DNA from: an uncultured Bacilli bacterium
GTDB taxonomy: Bacteria; Bacillota_I; Bacilli_A; RF39; UBA660
Assembly: GCA_934086485.1 (NCBI GenBank)
Contig: CAKOIF010000019.1
Span: 1-28,369, forward strand
DNA length: 28,369 bases
Direction of reading: 5' to 3'
The position numbers were made by a program, and so were the translations under genes. Below are positions 15,138-22,555 of this stretch, piece by piece (the first letter of the stretch is position 1; each line of letters begins with the position of its first letter). The notes below the pieces were generated by a model. The model searched no databases. It saw only the letters and a list, made by a program, of their open reading frames with translations, and was not told the origin of the DNA.

Positions 15138-15163
15138 TAGAGAAAAAAACTCTAGTTTTTTTT
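15138..15163 (+). terminator. Conserved terminator after module copy 1
   Basis: TAGAG (15138-15142) and CTCTA (15150-15154) enclose seven A residues and are followed by G and eight T residues. The equivalent at 26243-26269 has a 6-bp stem. It would end the + strand antisense RNA and any read-through from member 1. Confidence 0.7.
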
Positions 15164-15188
15164 GATTTTAAAAAGTATTTAAAAACTT

Positions 15189-15404
15189 CACAAACCCAGT
15201 GTTTATAAGGGATAGTCTTTCATAAATTATAAACATTTAGGAAAATTTATCCTAGTATTTACGCTATTTCTATTCTAATTCTAGCATTTTTTTTAGTGGA
15301 TTTCTAGCCCTTTTCCCATAAAATCGATATGTGTTTTTCCTAAATGTTTATAATTTGCGAAAATAGATGCTAGTATTTACCTAGGTTTGGAAGGTGTGAA
15401 AGGT
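15189..15404 (+). promoter_or_regulatory. Conserved surface-gene leader, copy B
   Basis: This copy has the longest inverted repeat: 22 bp perfect, left arm 15224-15245 and right arm 15335-15356, with an 89-bp spacer. The spacer holds repeated CTAGTATTT/CTAGCATTT motifs. TATAAT overlaps the right arm. Before the gene, ACCT (15380-15383) can pair with AGGT (15391-15394), partly covering the GGAAGG ribosome-binding site. Confidence 0.7.
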
Positions 15405-17177
15405 TTGAAAAAATTAATAAATAATTTTAAGGAGTATTATAGTAATAATAAAGAAAGATGCTTAACAATATTAATGATAATTATCTTATCAATTTTATCT
15501 AGTATAGTTTTAATATCATATTCATTTTATCAAAATAAAAGTTCAAAATTAATTATTTCTGGAGTAGCTTTAATAGATTCATCAGATGTATCAATAAAAG
15601 TATATAGAGAAAACAAAAATGATAATGGTGTAGGAATAGGTACTTATTCATTATCTTATTATGTACCAAGTGCATCCTCATACAGTTATGTAGAAAGTAA
15701 ATCAGTATGTGATACCGGAATAGCAATAGAAAAGTATGAGAATCAAAAGTTTTATGTAGATGCAACAAAGAAAGGAAAATGCAAAGTATATTTTGATGCA
15801 ATAGATGGATATAGTGATGATTATGAAGTTAATCTTTTCGTTCAGCAAGAAGTTGGTAATACTGATGATAAAAATTATAATCAAATGGGACAATTACCAT
15901 TATATGAAACAGGATATTACTACACTATAAATGAAAGGAAAACAAGTTGTACTAATGGAGCAACAGTAAGTATCGTAGGAAGAAATATTGTAGTATTAAC
16001 ACCACAAAAAGCAGTATGTAATGTATATGCAGATAAAAATAGTGATAGCGATGCACCCGTTATTTCTTCGTTAAGTATTAATGATACAACTGTTACATTT
16101 ACCGCTACAGATAATATATCGCTTGCATTTTATGGAGTAAGTGATAGTAACACTATAGAACCTGAAGAATATAACAGTTTTTCAGGAACAAGTCAAACAA
16201 TTTCTTTTACACAAAATGCTGAAGGAACATATTATTTATGGGTAAAAGATAGTGCTGGAAATATTTCTACAAAAGAGTTTACGATATCACTCGGTACTTC
16301 GTTTGAAACATTGATGGTAGCAAATAACAGTGATATTTTTAATGAAAATGGTATAAGATATGAAGGAGCAGACCCAAATAATTATATATGTTTAGATAAT
16401 AAAACAGAAGGTACTTGTTCAGATAGTTCATTACTATTTAGAATAATAGGTTTATTTGATGAAGATACCTCATTAGATGGAACAAACAGTAGTGGTACAA
16501 AAAAATTACTTAAAATAATAGATACAAATAATTATGGAGGAACAAGTGGAAAAGATTGGAATTCAACAGGAAAAAATAATTGGAGTAGTGCATCATTGAA
16601 AACAGAATTAAATGAAACATATTTAACTACTTTATTAGGTACTTCAAATGTAAATAGTAAATTATCTAGTGGAGTAGCAAATGCAAAATGGCATTTAGGA
16701 GGTGCTAGTAAATCAAATTACAAAACATTAACTGCTGAAGGCATTTATATAGAGGAAAGAAATACAAGTGCGATATATAGTGGTAATCCAAGTAGTATAT
16801 ATGCACAAGTAGGGTTAATGTATCCAAGTGATTATAGCTATGCAACAGTAGGAGGTACAACAACAAATAAATCAAGTTGTAGAGAAAAAGAATTACATAA
16901 TTGGAATAGTTCAACACATAGTGATTGTAAAAATAATGATTGGCTCTTTACATCACAAAGCAGTTTTGTAAATAGCTACGAATGGTTACTTTCCCCTTTT
17001 TCTTTGAATTCGTCTTATGCTGCGGCTTTGAACTTGTCAGGGTTTGTGTCCCTGGTTGGTAACGGCGCCAACTACACCCGGTTTGCGGTGCGTCCAACAT
17101 TTTATCTAGATTCTAGTCTCTTAAAAATTGTAGGTGAAGGAGATGGAACTAAGGATAACGCATATCGCGTTGGTTAA
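15405..17177 (+). CDS. Membrane-anchored surface protein with Ig-like and variable lectin-like domains (family member 2)
   Basis: 590 aa from TTG 15405 (GGAAGG 10 nt upstream, as in member 1). The N-terminus has a cytoplasmic basic stretch and a membrane helix at about residues 20-42 (LTILMIIILSILSSIVLISY). Two divergent two-cysteine beta domains follow, each ending in C-x-VY-(F/A)D (about residues 55-140 and 155-212). An Ig-like domain lies at about 216-298 (DAPVISSLSINDTTVTFTAT through GTYYLWVKDSAGNISTKEF). The remainder matches member 1 closely: RYEGADPNNYICLD, LLFRIIGLFDED and NWSSASLKTEL. The last part is the lectin-like end with residues 526-564 in the variable segment. It differs from the others by its unique N-terminal half, so the family is modular. 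Confidence 0.85.
   Translation: MKKLINNFKEYYSNNKERCLTILMIIILSILSSIVLISYSFYQNKSSKLIISGVALIDSSDVSIKVYRENKNDNGVGIGTYSLSYYVPSASSYSYVESKSVCDTGIAIEKYENQKFYVDATKKGKCKVYFDAIDGYSDDYEVNLFVQQEVGNTDDKNYNQMGQLPLYETGYYYTINERKTSCTNGATVSIVGRNIVVLTPQKAVCNVYADKNSDSDAPVISSLSINDTTVTFTATDNISLAFYGVSDSNTIEPEEYNSFSGTSQTISFTQNAEGTYYLWVKDSAGNISTKEFTISLGTSFETLMVANNSDIFNENGIRYEGADPNNYICLDNKTEGTCSDSSLLFRIIGLFDEDTSLDGTNSSGTKKLLKIIDTNNYGGTSGKDWNSTGKNNWSSASLKTELNETYLTTLLGTSNVNSKLSSGVANAKWHLGGASKSNYKTLTAEGIYIEERNTSAIYSGNPSSIYAQVGLMYPSDYSYATVGGTTTNKSSCREKELHNWNSSTHSDCKNNDWLFTSQSSFVNSYEWLLSPFSLNSSYAAALNLSGFVSLVGNGANYTRFAVRPTFYLDSSLLKIVGEGDGTKDNAYRVG
16980..17096 (+). other. DGR-like variable region, member 2
   Basis: 117 nt, about 50 % GC and 14 % adenine. 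It has the same length and conserved skeleton as 14520-14636. The terminal codons encode Val-Arg-Pro as GTG CGT CCA, against GTT CGC CCT in member 1 and GTC CGA CCG in member 3. Third-position changes of this kind are neutral for protein but are expected if the template reads GTA CGA CCA. Confidence 0.72.
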
Positions 17178-17211
17178 GGGAAGAAAAATAGAATAGGCTA
17201 AAAATTGGGAG

Positions 17212-17238
17212 AAAAAGCAATATTTGCTTTTTTTTTTT
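17212..17238 (+). terminator. Terminator after surface-protein member 2
   Basis: AAAAAGCAA (17212-17220) and TTGCTTTTT (17224-17232) form a 9-bp stem with a 3-nt loop, followed by more T residues. Confidence 0.75.
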
Positions 17239-17275
17239 GACTTTACGTAGTATAATTTATTTAAGGAGGTAGAAT

Positions 17276-18751
17276 ATGGGAATAATAATCGGCATTGTTT
17301 TAATACTTGCTGTTGCAGCATTCTTTGCAGTAATGACTTGTAAAAGTAAACATAGTGATTTATTTAGATGGCTTTTAATTGCTATTTTTGTAGCAATATG
17401 CATTACTTGGGTAGTTCCTTATGGATATTTTAATGGTTCTACTTATGGTGAAGTAGCAATGAAAAGAATTGGTCTTTCAGATCTTCCATCACTTTTATAT
17501 TACGCTGCTTATTTTGGACTTACAACTATAATTTACTTATTTATTCTTGGCGGTTTCTATGGAATTTTATCTAAAACTAAATCATATAGTGCTTTAGTTA
17601 GTAAAATTGCTAAAAAACTAAAAGGAAAAGAAACTATTTTTATGGTTGTTACTTCAAGCGTGATAATTATTTTATCATCACTACTTAAAAGTACTTTTGC
17701 ACTTTTAGTATTTGTTCCATTTATAGTATCAATTTTACTTAGTATGGGACAAAGCAAACTTACTACATTTGCTGTAACATTTGGTTCAATTTTAGCTGGA
17801 CTTTGCGGTGCAACATACGGAAGTGATGGACTATATTTCTTAAATTACTATATGTCTACAGAAGTAACTAGTGGTTTAGGTTATCGTGCTATTATTGCTG
17901 CTTGTGCACTTGTAGCTTATGAAGGTTTATTAATCTTTAAACTTACAAGAAAGTCAAATAAAAAGGCTAAAGAAGAAAATTCTTCAGAAGTTGATCCATA
18001 TAGTGCTGTTGAGGTTAAAGGAAAAGTTAGTACTTGGCCAATTATCGTAGTATTTAGTATCTTATTTGTATACTTAGTTCTAGGATATACTGCTTGGACA
18101 ACTAACTGGAACATTGAAGTATTTGCAAATTTCCACAAATGGTTAACAGAACTTAAAATTGGTAAAGAATTTACATTATTTAGTTACATTTTAGGTTCAG
18201 GTGCTGTAGAATTCGGTACATTTGAAATTACTGCTATAATTGCTATGTTAATGGTTTTATCTGCAGTAGTGGCATTTATGTCAAAATTCAAATTCCAAGA
18301 ATTTTTAACATCATTTGGTGAAGGTGCAAAGAAAATGCTTAAACCTGTATGCTTATTTGTTTTAGTATATGTTGTATTTATTGTAGCGTATACATCTCCA
18401 TTTATTCCAGCACTTTCTAACTGGGCATTTGGACTTACAAAAACATTTAATCCATACATTACTTCAGTACTCGCATTTATTACATCTATTTTCCACGCTG
18501 ATTTAGGATATACTGGCTATGCTGTTGGTGGCTTTATAAATGCAAGTTATGCAAGTGACGTTACACTTGTTCAAACTATTTATGTTGTTACTTATGGTCT
18601 TGCACAAATCCTTATGCCAGTAAGTGGAATGCTTATGGTTGGTCTATCATATTTAAAGATAGATTATAAACAATGGTTCAAATATATTTGGATGTTTGCG
18701 GCTGTAATGTTTGCTGTTTTATTAATACTTGCAACTATTGTATACTATTAA
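17276..18751 (+). CDS. YfcC/DcuC-type membrane transporter
   Basis: 491 aa with about 11-13 hydrophobic segments. ATG 17276 follows TAAGGAGGT. Segments such as FILGGFYGILSKTKSYSALV, LLVFVPFIVSILLSMG and FGSILAGLCGATYGSDGL resemble the YfcC/DcuC (ion transporter superfamily) carriers for dicarboxylates or amino acids. A charged loop at about residues 222-245 separates two halves, as in that superfamily. The substrate cannot be told from sequence. It is probably a single-gene transcript: TATAAT at 17251, no good -35, and a terminator at 18761. Confidence 0.65.
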   Translation: MGIIIGIVLILAVAAFFAVMTCKSKHSDLFRWLLIAIFVAICITWVVPYGYFNGSTYGEVAMKRIGLSDLPSLLYYAAYFGLTTIIYLFILGGFYGILSKTKSYSALVSKIAKKLKGKETIFMVVTSSVIIILSSLLKSTFALLVFVPFIVSILLSMGQSKLTTFAVTFGSILAGLCGATYGSDGLYFLNYYMSTEVTSGLGYRAIIAACALVAYEGLLIFKLTRKSNKKAKEENSSEVDPYSAVEVKGKVSTWPIIVVFSILFVYLVLGYTAWTTNWNIEVFANFHKWLTELKIGKEFTLFSYILGSGAVEFGTFEITAIIAMLMVLSAVVAFMSKFKFQEFLTSFGEGAKKMLKPVCLFVLVYVVFIVAYTSPFIPALSNWAFGLTKTFNPYITSVLAFITSIFHADLGYTGYAVGGFINASYASDVTLVQTIYVVTYGLAQILMPVSGMLMVGLSYLKIDYKQWFKYIWMFAAVMFAVLLILATIVYY

Positions 18752-18760
18752 TAAAAACTA

Positions 18761-18794
18761 AAAAAAGAATATTTTTTTACATTTATTCTTTTTT
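18761..18794 (+). terminator. Terminator after the transporter gene
   Basis: AAAAAAGAATA (18761-18771) pairs with TATTCTTTTTT (18784-18794) across a 12-nt loop and continues into T residues. Confidence 0.65.
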
Positions 18795-18840
18795 TTATTG
18801 CAAAAATATAGTAAAATGTTTTTATAAGGATATGATGAAT

Positions 18841-19512
18841 ATGGAAAATAAAAATAAATTAACTGTTTCAAGTTTGATAGCAATTTTATTACTTCTTATT
18901 ATGGTGACGGGAGCTTCTTTTGCATACTTTGGTTCTTTTAAGCAAGAAGTAAATAGTACTGCAAATATTAATGTAACTACTCAAAAAGGATTTAATACAA
19001 CATTTACCTCAACATCTGCACCTTTAGAACTTCATGCTACACTTGCAAATATGATTGCCTCTTCTCCAGGTTCAGTAGTCGCTGAGAGTAATGTTAATTT
19101 AAATATTTCTCTTGCACTTGGTGGAACTGGAACAACTTATAAATGCCTATATGATATAGTTTTTGAATATGATGCAGGAAGTGATGTTTACGGTAGTGAT
19201 GATATTCCTGTAACAAACGTATCAGAAAAAGAATTAACTTTAACTGTTTTATCACAAACTGCAAGTGGTACAAATAATTTTAGTGATGAGAAAAATTTTG
19301 CTTATGATAGTTCTTGGGAAAGTGTAAATAATACTTTTAGAAAAACAATAGTTAAAGATGCATCAATAACAGATAGTTCAGTAACTGGAACAACAAATAC
19401 TTGGAATTTAAATTTAAAATTTTATTTACTTTCTGAGTCTCAAGCAAAAGTACAAGGAAAGACATTTACAGGTTCATTTTTTGTAGATAATATAAGGTGT
19501 GGTGTTAAATGA
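18841..19512 (+). CDS. SipW-dependent-type secreted protein (TasA/camelysin-like)
   Basis: 223 aa from ATG 18841; an in-frame ATG at 18835 is the alternative, but it is only 4 nt from AAGGA. The N-terminus MENKNKLTVSSLIAILLLLI continues VTGASFAYFGS, with the A-x-F-A-Y-F cleavage context of signal peptides processed by the SipW-type signal peptidase, as in TasA and CalY. Downstream is a beta-rich region with two Cys (YKCLYDIVFEYD and the C-terminal RCGVK). Family members form biofilm fibres or surface coats, so an extracellular structural role is likely. No sipW or tasA neighbour is visible. The downstream PH-domain gene overlaps its stop as ATGA. Confidence 0.7.
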   Translation: MENKNKLTVSSLIAILLLLIMVTGASFAYFGSFKQEVNSTANINVTTQKGFNTTFTSTSAPLELHATLANMIASSPGSVVAESNVNLNISLALGGTGTTYKCLYDIVFEYDAGSDVYGSDDIPVTNVSEKELTLTVLSQTASGTNNFSDEKNFAYDSSWESVNNTFRKTIVKDASITDSSVTGTTNTWNLNLKFYLLSESQAKVQGKTFTGSFFVDNIRCGVK

Positions 19513-19913
19513 AAATAAACAATTATTATGATAGTTTCAATTACATTTTTTTTGGAATATATTTTGTAATATGTCTTGCACTTATTGCTATAACACTTTT
19601 TCTAAAAGTAAGTACAACTTACGTAATCATCGGTATTATAGAATTAGTAATAATATTTATAATGATGGTGTTCTTTTATGTTAAAGCTTACTTTTTACAA
19701 AAAGATAAGATTGTTATAAGGTCAGGTTTTGTTAGAAAAGAAATTCCTTACAAAAGTATAAAAAAATGTTATGTAGTAAAAAATATTAATCCATTTTATT
19801 CAACTTCAATAAAAAGACTTGCTATTAAATTAAAAAATGGAAAAGAAATTTATATTAGTCCAGTTAAAATGGACAATGTTTTAATGAAAATAATAAGAAA
19901 GGTAGAATTATGA
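19509..19913 (+). CDS. Membrane protein with bacterial PH-like domain
   Basis: 134 aa. Two N-terminal membrane helices (about residues 11-32 and 36-58) are followed by a short beta-rich domain (KDKIVIRSGFVRKEIPYKSI through KRLAIKLKNGKEIYISPVKM). This fits the bacterial PH-domain family with a 'Y..I..v' core (PF06713/DUF1200 type). Function is unknown. It is translationally coupled to the preceding and following genes by 4-nt overlaps. Confidence 0.7.
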   Translation: MKINNYYDSFNYIFFGIYFVICLALIAITLFLKVSTTYVIIGIIELVIIFIMMVFFYVKAYFLQKDKIVIRSGFVRKEIPYKSIKKCYVVKNINPFYSTSIKRLAIKLKNGKEIYISPVKMDNVLMKIIRKVEL

Positions 19914-20995
19914 CAGATTATATAATAATAGGACTTCTTGTAGTTAATTTGATTTGCTTATTAATTTTTTTATCTAAGAATAATAATAAAAATAATAATG
20001 AAATGATTGAAAAACTAGGTAAGTTTGAAACTGATATTACTAAGTCAATTGGAGATTTTAAATTTGATTTTTCAAAAGTACTTACAAATGATTTTGAAGT
20101 ATTGAATGAAAGAATTGAAAGAAAACTTACATTAATAAATGATATGGTTAATGAAAGGCTTGATAAGAATTTTGAAAAGAGTAATAAAACATTTAATAAT
20201 GTACTTGAAAGACTTTCCAAAATTGATGAAGCACAAAGAAAAATTGATGATTTAGGAGCAGATATTATTTCACTTCAGGGAGTGCTTACAGATAAGAAAA
20301 CAAGAGGAACTTTTGGTGAAGTAAATCTTGAATATATTTTAAATAATGCTTTTGGACCTGCAAGTGGGGGAATATATAATACGCAAGTTAAATTTGATAA
20401 TGGATATATTGTTGATGCGCTTTTATATGCACCATCTCCACTTGGTACAATATCAATTGATAGTAAATTTCCTTTAGAAAATTATCAAAAGATGGTTAAT
20501 AGATCATTTACAAAAGAACAAAGGCTTGCCTATGAAAAATTATTTGTTCAAGATGTAAAAAAACATATTAATGATATTAAAAATAAATATATTGTTCCTG
20601 GAGTAACAACAGATGAAGCAATTATGTTTTTACCAGCTGAGGCTATTTTTGCTGAAATAAATGCATATCATCCAGAACTTATTACTTATGCATATAATAA
20701 TAAAGTATGGATTACTGGTCCAACAACTTTAATATCTACACTTTCAACAATATCAATGATTATAAAAAATATAGAAAGAGATAAGTATGCAAAAGTTATT
20801 CACGAAGAATTAAATAAACTTTCTGTAGAATTTTCTAGATACAAAGATAGATGGGAAAAATTATCTAAAAATATTAAGGCGGTTAATAATAGTGTTGATG
20901 AACTTACAACAACGACTGATAAAATAACTAAAAAGTTTGATGCAATCAATAAAGTAGAAATAAAAGAAATCGAGGTTAAAAATGACAAAAACTAA
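19910..20995 (+). CDS. rmuC: RmuC family DNA recombination protein
   Basis: 361 aa. The N-terminal membrane anchor (residues 4-22) is followed by a coiled coil (about 25-115, heptad-like with LNERIERKLTLINDMVNERL) and the RmuC nuclease-like core: GTFGEVNLEYIL, VDALLYAP, IDSKFPLENYQ, then PAEAIFAE. The Asp-x-Lys (DSKF) signature of restriction-like nuclease folds is retained. In E. coli RmuC limits inversion of short inverted repeats, which is noteworthy in a window rich in inverted repeats, though co-location proves nothing. It overlaps the next gene by 14 nt. Confidence 0.92.
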   Translation: MTDYIIIGLLVVNLICLLIFLSKNNNKNNNEMIEKLGKFETDITKSIGDFKFDFSKVLTNDFEVLNERIERKLTLINDMVNERLDKNFEKSNKTFNNVLERLSKIDEAQRKIDDLGADIISLQGVLTDKKTRGTFGEVNLEYILNNAFGPASGGIYNTQVKFDNGYIVDALLYAPSPLGTISIDSKFPLENYQKMVNRSFTKEQRLAYEKLFVQDVKKHINDIKNKYIVPGVTTDEAIMFLPAEAIFAEINAYHPELITYAYNNKVWITGPTTLISTLSTISMIIKNIERDKYAKVIHEELNKLSVEFSRYKDRWEKLSKNIKAVNNSVDELTTTTDKITKKFDAINKVEIKEIEVKNDKN

Positions 20996-21827
20996 AAAAG
21001 ATAATTTATTTATTACATTTTTGCAAGGATTTGTAATTGGTTTTGGAATTATTTTTCCAATAAGTTCTTCGGTTCTTGCAATGACAATGGGTATTTATGA
21101 AAGGCTTTTAAAGGTTATTAATAATTTATTTACTTCATTTAAGGAGGAAAAAGGCTTTTTAATAAGTTTTGTTTTAGGAGTTGTTGCTTCAGCAATAGTA
21201 TGTTGTCTTATTTTAAATATTACTTTGAATAAATTCCCGGTTGCAACATTATTATTCTTTGTAGGTCTAATCGTTGGAGGAATCCAAATGATTGTTAAAA
21301 AGACTGAAAAGAAAATAGCAATTCCAAATATAATATGCTCCGTAGTTGGAGCAGCAATACTTTTATCATTATCATTTTTAGGAAGTGGAAAAGATGCTGT
21401 TATTACTACAAATTTAATGGGGTATTTAAAACTTTTTGGAGTAGGTATTGTAGCTGCAGGTTCAATGATTATTCCAGGAGTTTCAGGAAGTGCCATTCTT
21501 ATTATACTTGGTTATTATGCACCACTTCTTGCCATTATTTCTGATACTATGCATTTTAATAATTTAGGAACAAATATTTTAATTATATTAGTATTTGGTA
21601 TAGGAATGTTAATTGGAATATTCGGTATGAGTAAACTTATGGAATATCTTTTAGATAAACATAAGATAAAAACTTATTTTGCAATTGTAGGCTTTGTATT
21701 TGCCTCAATAGTTAATATTATTATTCTAATATTTGGTTATAAATTTAATTTAATAGAGTTTATAATAGGTATGATTTTATTTGCTGGTGGTTATATACTA
21801 AGTGCTAAGTATTTAAAGGGTGAGTAA
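20982..21827 (+). CDS. DUF368 membrane protein, putative undecaprenyl-phosphate translocase
   Basis: 281 aa, about eight to nine membrane helices. The N-terminal GFGIIFPISSSVLAMTMGIYE and the repeat-like AAGSMIIPGVSGSAILIILG are the two related half-motifs of DUF368. Members (PopT) have been shown to recycle undecaprenyl phosphate across the membrane in some bacteria. In the first motif the usual P-G-x-S-G is replaced by P-I-S-S-S, whereas the second keeps PGVSG. Together with the dgkA product at 5977 this gives two steps of lipid-carrier supply, though the genes are far apart. Confidence 0.85.
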   Translation: MTKTKKDNLFITFLQGFVIGFGIIFPISSSVLAMTMGIYERLLKVINNLFTSFKEEKGFLISFVLGVVASAIVCCLILNITLNKFPVATLLFFVGLIVGGIQMIVKKTEKKIAIPNIICSVVGAAILLSLSFLGSGKDAVITTNLMGYLKLFGVGIVAAGSMIIPGVSGSAILIILGYYAPLLAIISDTMHFNNLGTNILIILVFGIGMLIGIFGMSKLMEYLLDKHKIKTYFAIVGFVFASIVNIIILIFGYKFNLIEFIIGMILFAGGYILSAKYLKGE

Positions 21828-22441
21828 TGGAAATTATTGTTATATGCAATAATATAATTGAAAACAATTTAATCTATAATGATTTAGATTTACCAGAAAA
21901 TAAAATAAGATTACCGATTATAAATAAACTTAAAGATAAAGCTAAAAGTGTTTCATTATTGTCTTTGTTATCTGATGCTAATGCAATATATTCCTCACCT
22001 AATGCAAGTAATATGTTATTTGCTAAAACACTTGCCAAAAGGATTAATAAAGATGTTTATTCATCAGATAAGTTTGCTGATGAAAAGATAGGTAATTTAA
22101 AAAAACAAAGTATTAAAGAAGTTTATTTTATGCAGGAACACGATTTTAATATTAAACTTACGGATGGTGAAAGTTTAAATGAAGTCGGAAAAAGGGTAAA
22201 GGGAGAAATTGAACATATTACTAATTTAAATAATCTTCGTAAAGTAGTTATTTTTACTCATAAAAGGGCATTATTAGGGTATTTAATTAATGTTTTAGAG
22301 CCCTCATATACCCTTGAGGATAATTTAGTAATAGAGTATGATGATAATGTTATTTATGATAATAGTAAAAATGATATAGATATTTATAGGTTAACATTTA
22401 ATCACAGTGATTTAGCAAATATAGAAAAAATTATTTATTAA
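21827..22441 (+). CDS. Degenerate histidine phosphatase superfamily protein
   Basis: 204 aa. The fold pattern of phosphoglycerate-mutase-like phosphatases is visible: SSPNASNMLFAKTLAKRI (where SSPLxRAxxTA is usual), then DGESLNEVGKRV, then KVVIFTHKRALLGYLIN. However, the N-terminal catalytic RHG is missing (MEIIVICNN instead), and so is the Arg after SSP. Only the Glu region and the late His remain. It is therefore likely catalytically dead, or binds a ligand without hydrolysis. The start ATG overlaps the stop of the DUF368 gene. Confidence 0.68.
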   Translation: MEIIVICNNIIENNLIYNDLDLPENKIRLPIINKLKDKAKSVSLLSLLSDANAIYSSPNASNMLFAKTLAKRINKDVYSSDKFADEKIGNLKKQSIKEVYFMQEHDFNIKLTDGESLNEVGKRVKGEIEHITNLNNLRKVVIFTHKRALLGYLINVLEPSYTLEDNLVIEYDDNVIYDNSKNDIDIYRLTFNHSDLANIEKIIY

Positions 22442-22456
22442 AGAAAGGAATATATT

Positions 22457-22552
22457 ATGAAAAAAAATATTATATTAAGCATTGTTTTTTCATTTTCAAT
22501 TATAGCAATAGGTATTGCTATTGCGAAAGTTATTACGTATATGATAGGTTAG
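22457..22552 (+). CDS. Single-helix membrane peptide, 31 aa
   Basis: MKKNIILSIVFSFSIIAIGI continues AIAKVITYMIG. A lysine-rich start and one membrane helix fill the peptide. ATG 22457 follows GAAAGGAA and the gene ends 3 nt before the next start, so it looks like a genuine small member of this operon. I do not recognise a family. Confidence 0.6.
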   Translation: MKKNIILSIVFSFSIIAIGIAIAKVITYMIG

Positions 22553-22555
22553 GTT

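Larger units (their letters stand above)
14770..15163 (+). ncRNA. Candidate antisense (antitoxin-like) RNA, module copy 1
   Basis: This RNA is inferred to run from the promoter at 14734-14763 to the terminator at 15138-15163. It would be about 390 nt and complementary to the whole minus-strand peptide message. It contains no good ORF of its own. Its 5' end (GAACGTG..GCGTTACC) is nearly identical to the 5' end of the opposing message, because the module is bounded by inverted repeats. The boundaries are predictions. Confidence 0.5.

Noticed and set aside
14715..15404. Intergenic region as the DGR template repeat
   Set aside because: It does not contain a near-copy of the variable regions on either strand; it is explained by the peptide/antisense module and the leader.
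17233..17256. TTGACT near TATAAT before the transporter as a promoter
   Set aside because: The boxes are only about 8 bp apart; TATAAT may still be used with a poor -35.
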